The notes under the pieces: model-generated | Databases searched by the model: none | Told to the model about the DNA's origin: nothing | Seen by the model: only the letters and a program-made list of their open reading frames with translations | Assembly: GCA_965221785.1 (NCBI GenBank) | Contig: CBDCSR010000002.1 | Coordinates: forward strand, 310,001-374,000 | DNA: 64,000 nucleotides | Reading direction: 5' to 3' | Source of the DNA: BD2-11 sp965221785 | GTDB taxonomy: Bacteria; Gemmatimonadota; Gemmatimonadetes; Longimicrobiales; Gaopeijiaceae | In this document: one piece after another, positions 53,440-61,391 of the stretch | Position numbering within the stretch: position 1 is the stretch's first letter | How the letters are laid out: the number at the start of each line of letters is the position of its first letter | Made by a program: the position numbers and the translations under genes

Positions 53440-55491
53440 TCAGCTGACCGGCCGCTCCTTCGGCAGGATCTTGACCGACCACAATCCCGAGTTGATGTCG
53501 GCGAAGAAGACGTTGCCCTTCCACGGCATCACGCCCCAGGCGGCCGGCGCGTTCGGAATGTAGCCGAGCGGATCGTGCGCCTTGAAGACGGAGATCTCGC
53601 GTCCCTGGGTATACAGGTTCCCCATCAGGTCGCCGGAGATGTCCACCATCCGGAGCCCGCCCTCGTAATAGGCTTCGTAGAGGATGTCGTCCTCGACCCA
53701 CATGTTGTGGGTGCCGTACTCGGAGACCTCGTAGCGCGCCACCATCTCGGGGTTTTCGGGGTCCGTGAAGTCCACGATCTGGATGTAGCCCGTGGTCGCG
53801 CGGGGGTAGCCGCCCCGTCCCGTCTCCGGGTCGTACTGGATCCGATGGTCCGGGCCCGTGCCCGCCCAGGCGAGCCCTTCGCGGCCGACGATCTCGTCGC
53901 CAGCGATGAGGTAGAACTTCCCGGTGGACTCCTGCAGGTAGGGGAACACGGCGTGCGTCTGCCCGGATGGAAGCGGGATGTTGGTCACGAAGACGGGGTT
54001 TTCGGGGGAGCCGCCCCAGCGGCCGTTGCCCACGTCGACGACGACGATGCCGTTCTCCCACTCCGCCGAGTAGGCGATGCCGTCGTGCACCCAGACGTCG
54101 TGCACCCGGCTGTCCGGGTGGTCGTACTCGCCCACGTAGCGCGGGTTGTAGATGTCCGCCATGTCCAGGATGACGTACTTGTCGCCCGCGGAGAGGACGA
54201 AGAGGTGCTCGTTGGTGGCGAACATGTTGTGCACGCCGCCGGTCACGCCCTCGTCCCAGGTGGAGGCGATGGTGGGATGCGCGGGATTCGCCAGATCGAG
54301 GATCACGACCCCGTTGCGGCGGTTGGAGGCGCCTTCGCGCGAGATGACGCCGTAGCGGCCGTCGGGGGACGCCTTCACGTCGTTGGTGGTGCGCGCGTCA
54401 ACGATGATCGAGTCGGTCTTGACGATGTTGGCGGGGTCGGTGATGTCCCAGACGAAGGTCACCCCGTTGCCCATCTTGGAGCCCGTCAGGGCGTAGTCGC
54501 GGCCGTCGACCCCTTCCCAGATCCACAGGTCGGTGGTGAAGACGCGCGATTCGCGCCCCTGCCCCACGATCTCGAGCTCCTGCACCGCGGCCCGCCGACT
54601 GACCCGCACCGACTCGCGTGCCGACAGGTGGCCGGCGGTCGCGACCACGGTATAGAGCCCCGGCCAGTCGGCTACGAAGCGGCCGTCGTCGACCTGCCCC
54701 GGCCCGGCGGGCGCCACAATGCTGTCGTCGGGCATGTAGGCGAGCGACCAGGTGACAGGCGCGCCCGCGACCTCGTTGCCGGCGCCGTCCAGCACGGCCG
54801 CGGTGAACTGCACCACGTCGCCGGTGAGCAGGTCGCCCCCTCCCCCGGCAAGCTCGACGGACGCTGCCGGGAAGGCCTCGACGATGCGCTCGACCGAGCC
54901 CCGCACCCCCTCCACCGTGGCCGTCACGGTAACCGCGCCGGGCTGGTGGGCGGTGACGTTGCCGAACGCGTCGACCGCGGCCACCTCGGTGTCGGAGACC
55001 GACCAGGCCACCTCGGCGGTCGGGCGCATCGACCCGTCCGCGTGCAGGGCGGTCGCGGTGTAGCGCACCGTCGTCCCGGCGTAGAGCAGGTCGCCGCCCG
55101 CCTCCACCTCGACTGTCGCCACCTCCGGCCAGTCGATCACCACCGGAATCGTGAGCTGGGCCACCGGCGCTCCGCTCGCGGGCATCACCACCATGGCGCG
55201 CACATCGTACTGGCCGGCCTCGAAGGCCTCGATGTTCCCGTCACGAATGCGCAACGCCCGCCGCGGCGCGCTCACCCGGATGGGAATGTTTACGGCCGCG
55301 CCCGCGGCGTCGTAGGCGGTCACCCGCAGCGGCACGACATCCCCCACCCGCAGCGACAGCTCGGCGGGCTCGGCCTCCAGCCGGGTCACGACGGTCGGAT
55401 CGGGTTCGGGGAGCTGGGCGTTTGCCGGCGTCACGGGAAGAAACGCGCCAACGGCGACCACGGTCACGAGGAGGAATCTGAGAGAACGCAT
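53440..55491 (-). CDS. Secreted surface protein with Ig-like domains and LVIVD repeats
   Basis: The 683-residue product has a signal peptide (FLLVTVVAVGAFLPVTPANAQ), two to three bacterial Ig-like (BIG2-type) domains over about residues 25-290 (VPLRVTAYDAAGAAVNIP and VTATVEGVRGSVERIVEAFP), and a C-terminal LVIVD-type beta-propeller (about 300-680) with repeating units such as FVWDITDPANIVKTDSIIV, VVILDLANPAHPTIASTWD and VDFTDPENPEMVARYEVS. LVIVD proteins are exported and function is rarely known. ATG 55491 follows AAGGAGG. No C-terminal sorting domain is evident. Confidence 0.82.
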   Translation of the reverse strand: MRSLRFLLVTVVAVGAFLPVTPANAQLPEPDPTVVTRLEAEPAELSLRVGDVVPLRVTAYDAAGAAVNIPIRVSAPRRALRIRDGNIEAFEAGQYDVRAMVVMPASGAPVAQLTIPVVIDWPEVATVEVEAGGDLLYAGTTVRYTATALHADGSMRPTAEVAWSVSDTEVAAVDAFGNVTAHQPGAVTVTATVEGVRGSVERIVEAFPAASVELAGGGGDLLTGDVVQFTAAVLDGAGNEVAGAPVTWSLAYMPDDSIVAPAGPGQVDDGRFVADWPGLYTVVATAGHLSARESVRVSRRAAVQELEIVGQGRESRVFTTDLWIWEGVDGRDYALTGSKMGNGVTFVWDITDPANIVKTDSIIVDARTTNDVKASPDGRYGVISREGASNRRNGVVILDLANPAHPTIASTWDEGVTGGVHNMFATNEHLFVLSAGDKYVILDMADIYNPRYVGEYDHPDSRVHDVWVHDGIAYSAEWENGIVVVDVGNGRWGGSPENPVFVTNIPLPSGQTHAVFPYLQESTGKFYLIAGDEIVGREGLAWAGTGPDHRIQYDPETGRGGYPRATTGYIQIVDFTDPENPEMVARYEVSEYGTHNMWVEDDILYEAYYEGGLRMVDISGDLMGNLYTQGREISVFKAHDPLGYIPNAPAAWGVMPWKGNVFFADINSGLWSVKILPKERPVS

Positions 55492-55521
55492 TGGGCCTCC
55501 TTGAAGCGTGCAGAACAATCT

Positions 55522-55863
55522 TCAACTGTCAGAATAGCGGGCACGGGCGAGTCGCGGAAAGAGTTCCGGCGCCATCGACAGGATCACCGGCGTGTATCTG
55601 ATGACGCCCTGACCGTCGATCGTCGCCAGGAGCCTGCCGTCGTACCAGAACTCGACGGCGTCGGTCTCGCTTACAAACGCGTGATAGCGCATGAATGCGC
55701 CGGAATATATGGTGCGTCCGCGAATCGCGGCGGCTTCCTCCGACGTAACCTCAACCCGTTGAACCGTGCCCGCCGCGACCGTGTCCGCGGGACCTGCACC
55801 GCGAGGCGGTGGAGACGGCACACAGCCGGCCAACAGGAGCATCACGCACAGATATCTGGTCAC
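55522..55863 (-). CDS. Small predicted lipoprotein of unknown function
   Basis: The 113-residue product starts MTRYLCVMLLLAGCVPSPPP, a lipoprotein signal peptide with lipobox LLAGC (Cys14 lipidated). The mature part has RVEVTSEEAAAIRGRTIYSGAFMRYHAFVSETDAVEFWYDG, with Tyr/Phe-rich beta strands and no recognisable family. GTG 55863 has AAGGAA 5 nt upstream. It lies 30 nt before the LVIVD gene in the same direction, so the two may be co-expressed. Confidence 0.65.
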   Translation of the reverse strand: MTRYLCVMLLLAGCVPSPPPRGAGPADTVAAGTVQRVEVTSEEAAAIRGRTIYSGAFMRYHAFVSETDAVEFWYDGRLLATIDGQGVIRYTPVILSMAPELFPRLARARYSDS

Positions 55864-56044
55864 CTTCGTTCCTTCGGCAGCGCCTGATTCGGGTTTCTCC
55901 CGGCGCAACGCCGCCCGCCTTCCGTTCCCACGCGTGCTTGCACCGCGAGACGGTACTTCCGCACCGGGGCCACCGCCAGCGTTGACACGGCCGGACCGGG
56001 AATGAACCATTAGCGCCCTCCGGCAACCAGCAGCACGAGGCAGC

Positions 56045-57325
56045 ATGGAGACATCCCCCGACCTCACCCCCACCGAAGCGCGCGTGCTCGCCGCCATCGA
56101 CATGGACGGCCTGCTCGGCACCATCTCGCGGCTGGTGGCGATCCGCACCGACCGGGGCCGGGAAACGCCCGCGCAGGAACAGATGGCGGAATGGATGGGG
56201 GTGGCCGGCATGGACGTGGACGTCTGGGAGATAGACTTCGACGACCTGCGCGCTCATCCGCGGTTCAGCATCGAGATCGAGCGCGGCCGGTCGCTGGGCG
56301 TGGTCGGCTCGCTCGGGCGCGCGGACGGACCGGGACGCTCCCTCATCCTGAACGGCCATGTCGACGTGGTTCCCGCTGGCGACGAATCGAGATGGACGGT
56401 CCCGCCCTGGCAGGGCACCATCCGCGACGGCAACCTCCTGGGCCGCGGTGCGCTGGACATGAAGGGGGCCCTCTGCTGCGGGCTGTACGCCGCGCGGGCG
56501 ATTGCGGACGCGGGCGTAGAACTGAACGGGCAGCTTCTGCTCCAGAGCGTGATCGCCGAGGAAGACGGAGGCGCGGGCACCCTGGCCGCCATCCAGCGCG
56601 GCTACACCGCCGAGGGCGCAGTGGTCATCGAACCGACCTGCCTGTCGCTGGCGCCCGCCCAGGGTGGCGCCCTCAACTTCCGCATCCACGTGCGGGGACG
56701 CTCCGCACACGGCGCCCTGCGCACCGAAGGCGTCAGCGCCATCGACGGCTTCATCCCCATCTACCGTGCGCTGCAGGCGCTCGAGGCACGGCGCAACTCA
56801 GGCGTCGCAGACCCGCTCTTCGCCCACTACGAAGTGCCCTTCCCCCTTTGCGTGGGAACCGTGCGCGCGGGCGAGTGGGCCTCGAACGTGCCGGAGAGCC
56901 TCTGCTTCGAGGGCCGCTACGGGGTCGCCGTGGGCGAGGAACCCGACGAGGCGCAGGCGATGTTCGAGCAGGCCGTGGCCGAAGCGGCTCGCTCGGATCC
57001 GTGGCTGCAACGCCATCCCCCCCGCGTCGAGTGGTGGGGCGGACAGTTCCACCCGGCGGCCACGAATCCGTCGGACCCCATCGTGCGCACGGTCGCGGAC
57101 GCCTTCCGGGACGTCGAAGGGCGCGAGCCGCGCATCGAAGGGATGCCCTACGGGGCCGACATGCAGCTGCTGGTGAACGTGGGCAACACCCCCACGGTGA
57201 TGTTCGGCCCGGGCGACGTGCGCAACGCGCATCGGCCCGACGAGTGGGTGCCCATCGCTGAACTGGAGACGGTGACGCGCACCCTCGCGCTGACGGCGCT
57301 GCGCTTCTGCGGGCATGCGAGCTGA
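56045..57325 (+). CDS. M20-family metal-dependent deacylase (ArgE/DapE-like)
   Basis: The 426-residue cytoplasmic peptidase/deacylase has metal-site motifs LILNGHVDVVPAG (first His and catalytic Asp), GRGALDMKGALCCGL (bridging Asp), LQSVIAEEDGG (catalytic and ligand Glu) and the dimerisation-domain HVRGRSAHG. The family includes acetylornithine deacetylase, succinyl-diaminopimelate desuccinylase and formyl- or acyl-amino-acid amidases; the substrate cannot be decided. It faces the FMN reductase gene with only 3 nt between stops. Given the neighbouring dipeptidase and hydroxyproline enzyme, an N-acyl-amino acid is a reasonable guess. Confidence 0.87.
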   Translation: METSPDLTPTEARVLAAIDMDGLLGTISRLVAIRTDRGRETPAQEQMAEWMGVAGMDVDVWEIDFDDLRAHPRFSIEIERGRSLGVVGSLGRADGPGRSLILNGHVDVVPAGDESRWTVPPWQGTIRDGNLLGRGALDMKGALCCGLYAARAIADAGVELNGQLLLQSVIAEEDGGAGTLAAIQRGYTAEGAVVIEPTCLSLAPAQGGALNFRIHVRGRSAHGALRTEGVSAIDGFIPIYRALQALEARRNSGVADPLFAHYEVPFPLCVGTVRAGEWASNVPESLCFEGRYGVAVGEEPDEAQAMFEQAVAEAARSDPWLQRHPPRVEWWGGQFHPAATNPSDPIVRTVADAFRDVEGREPRIEGMPYGADMQLLVNVGNTPTVMFGPGDVRNAHRPDEWVPIAELETVTRTLALTALRFCGHAS

Positions 57326-57328
57326 CGC

Positions 57329-57901
57329 TCAGCCATCCTCCGCGTCCATCGCCGCCCCGATCGCCCTCGCATACCATTCGAGGGCGTCGATGAAGCGCGC
57401 GAACGCCTTCTCGTACCTCTCCTCGCGCGGCTCCCCGTCGTCGCCGAAGCTCCGGCCCACGGTCGTTACGGCCATGTGCGCCACCGGGAGGGCCTTGAGG
57501 CGGAGGAAGAGGAGCTGCAGGTGGTTGTGGACCTGGACACCCCCGAAGGCGCCGGCCGAGAGCGTGACGATTCCCACCGGCTTCCGCTCCCACTCGCCAT
57601 AGATGTAATCCAGCGCGTTCTTGAGCACGCCGGGGATGGAGCCATTGTACTCGGGGCTGACGATCACGACGGCGTCCGCCTCGCGGATCGCTTCCGAGAA
57701 CGGGATCAGTCCGGGCGGCGGATCGTCTCGACGGTAGAGCCGCTCCTCCATGATCGGAAGGTCGAGGTCGGCAAGGTCGAGTAGCGGGGCCTCCGCCCCG
57801 GCGCGCCGAAGCCGGTCGCCGGCGAATCGGGCCACCTTGATCGATTGGCGGCCCCTGCGCACGGAGCCCACGAGCACGGGGATTCGCAGCGGGTCGTTCA
57901 T
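57329..57901 (-). CDS. NADPH-dependent FMN reductase (flavodoxin-like)
   Basis: The 190-residue protein starts with PLRIPVLVGSVRRGRQSIKVARFAGDRL, the FMN-phosphate loop, and contains DAVVIVSPEYNGSIPGVLKNALDYIYGEW, which matches the PEYNxxxPxxLKNAxD signature of NAD(P)H:FMN reductases and azoreductases. GGAGGG lies 7 nt before ATG 57901. It is the last gene of the dipeptidase/symporter/epimerase operon, 43 nt after the epimerase gene. Its physiological acceptor is unknown. Confidence 0.9.
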   Translation of the reverse strand: MNDPLRIPVLVGSVRRGRQSIKVARFAGDRLRRAGAEAPLLDLADLDLPIMEERLYRRDDPPPGLIPFSEAIREADAVVIVSPEYNGSIPGVLKNALDYIYGEWERKPVGIVTLSAGAFGGVQVHNHLQLLFLRLKALPVAHMAVTTVGRSFGDDGEPREERYEKAFARFIDALEWYARAIGAAMDAEDG

Positions 57902-57944
57902 GAAGCTGCCCTCCGGCCGGATGAAGGATTGGGGGTCGATTGGC

Positions 57945-59000
57945 TCACCCGGCCCAGATATCCCCCACGGTAAACCCTTCCGGGAAGGGATCGGTGTCGT
58001 CGACCACGTACTGGGCAATGCCGGTGATCCACGCGGTGCCGCTGAGCGTCGGCACAACCGCGGGCACGCCGCCCACCTCCGTCTCCTCGATCAGTTCGCC
58101 GGTCCACACCGTGCCGACGATGCTCTCGTGGCGAAACTGCTCGCCCAGACCGAGCTCTCCCCTGGCGTGCATCACGGCCATTTTCGCGCATGTGCCGGTC
58201 CCGCACGGAGAGCGGTCCAGGCACCCCTTCCAGCTCTCCGGCCTGTCCCAGCTCGGGCGGCCCGTGGAGACCGTGACCGCGTTGCGGCGATGGGCGTCCC
58301 CCAGGGGTGGCCCGGAGAGCTGTGAAATCGACACGCCCCCGATCTCCGGGGTCAGAGGATGGACTACGGACAGCTGCTCGGTTGTGGCCACGCGCAGCAT
58401 CTCGCCCACCCGCGTGATCTGTCCCCCGTTCTCGGGCAGCAGCTCGATGCCGAGCTGCTCGGCGTCCGCGATCACGTAGAACATCCCGCCGTACCCCACG
58501 TCCACCGTCACCTTGCCGAGACCGGGCACGTCCACGACGGCGTCGAGGTGCACCGCGAAGGCGGGCACGTTGCGGAAGGTGACGCTGGTGACCTTGCCGC
58601 CATGCACCTCCGCGCGCACCCGGATGAGGCCGGCGGGAGCTTCCAGCAGCAGCTCCGTCACCGGTTCCTCGGAGGGCACCATCCCGGTCTCGATGAGGAC
58701 GGTGGCTACGCAGATGGTGTTGCTCCCGGACATGGCCGGGTACTCGGTGTGCTCCATGATGACATAGCCGGCATCCGCCTCCGGGTGCGTCGGAGGCAGG
58801 ATCACATTGCAGCAGAGTGCCGGATAGCCCCGGGGCTCGCGCAGCATGCGCCGGCGCAGGCCGTCTCCGTGTTGCGCCAGCCACTGCGCCTTCTCGAACA
58901 TCGACGTGCCGGGAACATCCATGACGCCGCCTGTGATGACCCTTCCGGGCTCGCCTCCGGCGTGGGCGTCGACTGCGGTGACCATCTTCGATACGCGCAT
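57945..59000 (-). CDS. Proline racemase-superfamily enzyme, Ser/Cys type (hydroxyproline epimerase or dehydratase)
   Basis: The 351-residue protein is a member of the proline racemase fold, with N-terminal DAHAGGEPGRVITGGV, GYVIMEHTEYPAMSGSNTICVAT and the C-terminal DRSPCGTGT. The first catalytic position, Cys in racemases (MCGxN), is Ser91 (MSGSN). The second is Cys266 (SPCGTG). From superfamily studies, Cys/Cys marks proline racemases and 4-hydroxyproline 2-epimerases, Cys/Thr marks trans-3-hydroxyproline dehydratases, and Ser/Cys variants have been reported with either or both hydroxyproline activities. It should therefore act on hydroxyproline rather than racemise proline. A symporter gene precedes it by 71 nt, fitting uptake and breakdown. 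Confidence 0.85.
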   Translation of the reverse strand: MRVSKMVTAVDAHAGGEPGRVITGGVMDVPGTSMFEKAQWLAQHGDGLRRRMLREPRGYPALCCNVILPPTHPEADAGYVIMEHTEYPAMSGSNTICVATVLIETGMVPSEEPVTELLLEAPAGLIRVRAEVHGGKVTSVTFRNVPAFAVHLDAVVDVPGLGKVTVDVGYGGMFYVIADAEQLGIELLPENGGQITRVGEMLRVATTEQLSVVHPLTPEIGGVSISQLSGPPLGDAHRRNAVTVSTGRPSWDRPESWKGCLDRSPCGTGTCAKMAVMHARGELGLGEQFRHESIVGTVWTGELIEETEVGGVPAVVPTLSGTAWITGIAQYVVDDTDPFPEGFTVGDIWAG

Positions 59001-59071
59001 CAGTTCACTCCATTCTCACGGGTGCCGGGATGCAAGGCCCGGTCGCACTCAACGGCGCCGGCAGCGCCATC

Positions 59072-60505
59072 TCACGACTTCGGGGGCGGTGACATGTAGG
59101 GATCGGTCGCGCTCGCGGGCGGGGGCGGCGTGAGCAGGCTCACCACCACCATCAGGAACGCCGACACCAGAAAGCCCGGAAGAACCGGATCGATCGCGTC
59201 CGCCGGCCCCCACCCCTCCCAGGCGAGCGCGGTGGTCACGCCTCCCACCATGGCGGCAGCCGCCCCCTCCCGGGTCGCCCGCCGCCAGTAAACCCCCACC
59301 ACGACCGGAATGAAGAAGCTCGACGCCATGAGCGCGGTGAAGAGCAGCACGATGAACTGGACCAGCTCGCCCTCCCCCACCCCGCTGAGGAGCAGCACCA
59401 CCGGGATGGTTCCGACCACCAGAATGCCCACCCGGTCCACCCACAGCCGCCGGCCCGGCGGGGCGTCGGGTCGGAAGAGCCCCTGGTAGATGTCGTAGGA
59501 GAGCGCGGACCCCGCCACCAGCAGGAGGGAGTCCACGGTGGACATCATGGCCGCCGTGATGGCCGCCAGCAGGATCGCGCCCAGCGTCGCCGGGAGCACG
59601 GCCGTGGCGAGCATCGGCATGGCCAGGTCGCCGGTCGGCAGGTTGGGGAAGAGCACCACCGCCGCCAGCGAGAGCACGAAGACCAGAAGGTTCAGGGTGG
59701 TCACCGCGATGATGGTGAGCAGAATGCCCCGGCGGATGGTGCGCATGTCGCGCATCGCATAGAGGCGGATCAGCTTCTCGGGGGTGGCCACCCCGCCCAG
59801 CAGGAACGAGAGCCCCATCGTGAAGAGCAGCAGGGCGGGCATCGCTTCCCAGCTGAAGGTCAGCGGGTTCACCGCCTCCACGTAGGTGAACAGCGGCTCC
59901 ACCCCGCCCACCTGGCGGATGGCCAGCGGCACCGCGCAGATCGCGCCCAGCACCATGATCACGAGCTGCAGGAGATCCGTGTACACGACCGCGATCATCC
60001 CGCCGATCACCGTGTAGGCCAGCAGGATCGCCGTAAACCCCACCATCCCCCAGCTCACGGGCACGCCGAAGACGATGTTGGCGATCAGCCCGCCCGCGAC
60101 GATCTGCGCCTGGACGTACACGACCGTGGCGATGAGGATGATGACCGCCGCCAGCGCGCGCACGCCCTTCGAGTAGTAGCGCGTCTCGATGAAGGCGGGC
60201 AGGGTAAGCTGCTTGACGCGCGTGAAACGCGGCGCGAGCACCGCCGCCATGAACCAGTAGGCCAGCGGCAGCGCCAGCACGAGCCACCCGAACGACCACC
60301 CCGCCACGTACATCACCCCGATGGTGCCCACAAAGGTGCCGGCGCTGGTGTGGGTCGCCGCCATGGTCGCACCGCCCACCAGCCAGCCCAGCTTCCCCCC
60401 CGCGATCCAGTAGTCGGCCTCGCTGCGGGTGGCCCTGAGCGCGTACCACCCGATCGCGAACACGACCACGAAGTAGAGCAGGAAGGTGGAGAGCTGGACG
60501 TTCAC
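59072..60505 (-). CDS. Sodium:solute symporter (SSS family)
   Basis: The 477-residue inner-membrane transporter has the SSS pattern: LSTFLLYFVVVFAIGWYALR, the sodium-site region GGWLVGG-like GKLGWLVGGATMAATHTSAGTFVGTIGVMY, and a LQLVIMVLGAICAVPLA segment. It resembles proline/pantothenate-type permeases more than sugar ones, but substrate choice is an inference; its place next to a hydroxyproline-type epimerase suggests an imino acid. GTG 60505 is preceded by AAGGAG at 8 nt and overlaps the stop of a tiny membrane-peptide gene (GTGA). Confidence 0.9.
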   Translation of the reverse strand: MNVQLSTFLLYFVVVFAIGWYALRATRSEADYWIAGGKLGWLVGGATMAATHTSAGTFVGTIGVMYVAGWSFGWLVLALPLAYWFMAAVLAPRFTRVKQLTLPAFIETRYYSKGVRALAAVIILIATVVYVQAQIVAGGLIANIVFGVPVSWGMVGFTAILLAYTVIGGMIAVVYTDLLQLVIMVLGAICAVPLAIRQVGGVEPLFTYVEAVNPLTFSWEAMPALLLFTMGLSFLLGGVATPEKLIRLYAMRDMRTIRRGILLTIIAVTTLNLLVFVLSLAAVVLFPNLPTGDLAMPMLATAVLPATLGAILLAAITAAMMSTVDSLLLVAGSALSYDIYQGLFRPDAPPGRRLWVDRVGILVVGTIPVVLLLSGVGEGELVQFIVLLFTALMASSFFIPVVVGVYWRRATREGAAAAMVGGVTTALAWEGWGPADAIDPVLPGFLVSAFLMVVVSLLTPPPPASATDPYMSPPPKS

Positions 60506-60621
60506 CGCCTCTTCTCCTTCCGGTCCTCGCGGCACATCCACGCCAGATAGGCCACCACGATCAGCGCGGAGACCAGGAAGAGCCCCCAGAAGACGAAGCC
60601 CGCGTCCAGGATCGCCCTCAC
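60502..60621 (-). CDS. 39-residue single-span membrane peptide coupled to the symporter
   Basis: A short gene was found by reading between the symporter and its upstream neighbour. GTG 60621 opens 39 codons beginning MRAILDAGFVFWGLF, with a hydrophobic stretch (FVFWGLFLVSALIVVAYLAW), a cytoplasmic tail of charged residues (CREDRKEKRR) and a TGA at 60504-60502. Its start overlaps the stop of the upstream gene (GTGA) and its stop overlaps the symporter start (GTGA), so it is wedged in a three-gene coupled chain. It resembles the small accessory proteins often encoded next to SSS transporters. Function is unknown and translation is unproven, but the double overlap strongly favours a real gene. 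Confidence 0.68.
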   Translation of the reverse strand: MRAILDAGFVFWGLFLVSALIVVAYLAWMCREDRKEKRR

Positions 60622-61391
60622 CGTGCCTTCCTCACGAAACGCAGCCCGGCCATCCCGCACGCGATCACGGTGATCAGCACCAGCAGCTCCAGGATTCCCG
60701 GCAGCGACAACCCGAGACTCCCTTCGGGACGAGCGCGCACCTGCACGACTGCCGGAAGCACCTGAAGGCTCGCCCGCGCCACCCCGGGCGTCGTCCCCCC
60801 GGACGGGGTCACGGGGAAGATCTCGCGCGCCACCATCCCCTCGGGGAGCGTCACTTCCGCCTGGAACACGCCCGGGCGCGCCTCCGCCGGCGCCCAGTCG
60901 ACCGCCAGCATGGGCAGCCCGACGCGCACGCCCGCGCCTTCCTCGCGCACCGCGTCCGTCACCCGGTAGGCCACATCCAGCGACACCTGGCCCGAGGACG
61001 CCAGCGCAGCCGGAAGGCCGATCTCGCCTTCCAGCCGGGGCGCCCCGGCGCCCGTCATGCGGAGCGGCAGGACTTCCCCGTCGACCTCCGCCGAGATCTC
61101 CTCCACATGCGCGGGAGCAAACAGCAGCAGCGTGAACGGGACGGCGCGCGTCTCGGGCCCCACCTCCAACCGGTAGCTCATCGAGACGAAAGCCGCTCCG
61201 GCCTCACGCGCATCCGCCGACACCGCCACGCGGATCACCTGCCCGCCTGCGCCGGCTGCCCCGGCCTCCTGGTCGCCTCCGACGCCGTCCCAACCGGACA
61301 TCGAGCCGCCCGCGCCGGACAAGGCCGCCGGCCCGGCACCCAGGACCGCGGCCAGCACCGCGGCCGCCACCGCCCTCCCCCTCAGGGCCAT
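60618..61391 (-). CDS. Membrane-anchored exported protein of unknown function
   Basis: The 257-residue protein has a signal-like N terminus (RAVAAAVLAAVLGAGPAALSG), a Gly-rich spacer, a mainly beta domain (about 50-215, FVSMSYRLEVGPETRAVPFTLLLFAPAHVEEISAEVDGEVLPL) and a C-terminal transmembrane helix (ILELLVLITVIACGMAGL) ending in a basic FVRKAR. This suggests an extracytoplasmic domain anchored at its C terminus. I do not recognise the family. It overlaps the dipeptidase gene by 10 nt and the membrane peptide by 4 nt, so it belongs to the same operon and may be an accessory of the symporter. Confidence 0.7.
   Translation of the reverse strand: MALRGRAVAAAVLAAVLGAGPAALSGAGGSMSGWDGVGGDQEAGAAGAGGQVIRVAVSADAREAGAAFVSMSYRLEVGPETRAVPFTLLLFAPAHVEEISAEVDGEVLPLRMTGAGAPRLEGEIGLPAALASSGQVSLDVAYRVTDAVREEGAGVRVGLPMLAVDWAPAEARPGVFQAEVTLPEGMVAREIFPVTPSGGTTPGVARASLQVLPAVVQVRARPEGSLGLSLPGILELLVLITVIACGMAGLRFVRKAR

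Noticed and set aside
53575..55887. A 770-codon open frame antisense to the LVIVD protein gene
   Set aside because: It has low-complexity His/Val/Gly/Asp composition and no start context. The minus strand carries a signal peptide, ribosome site and known repeats.
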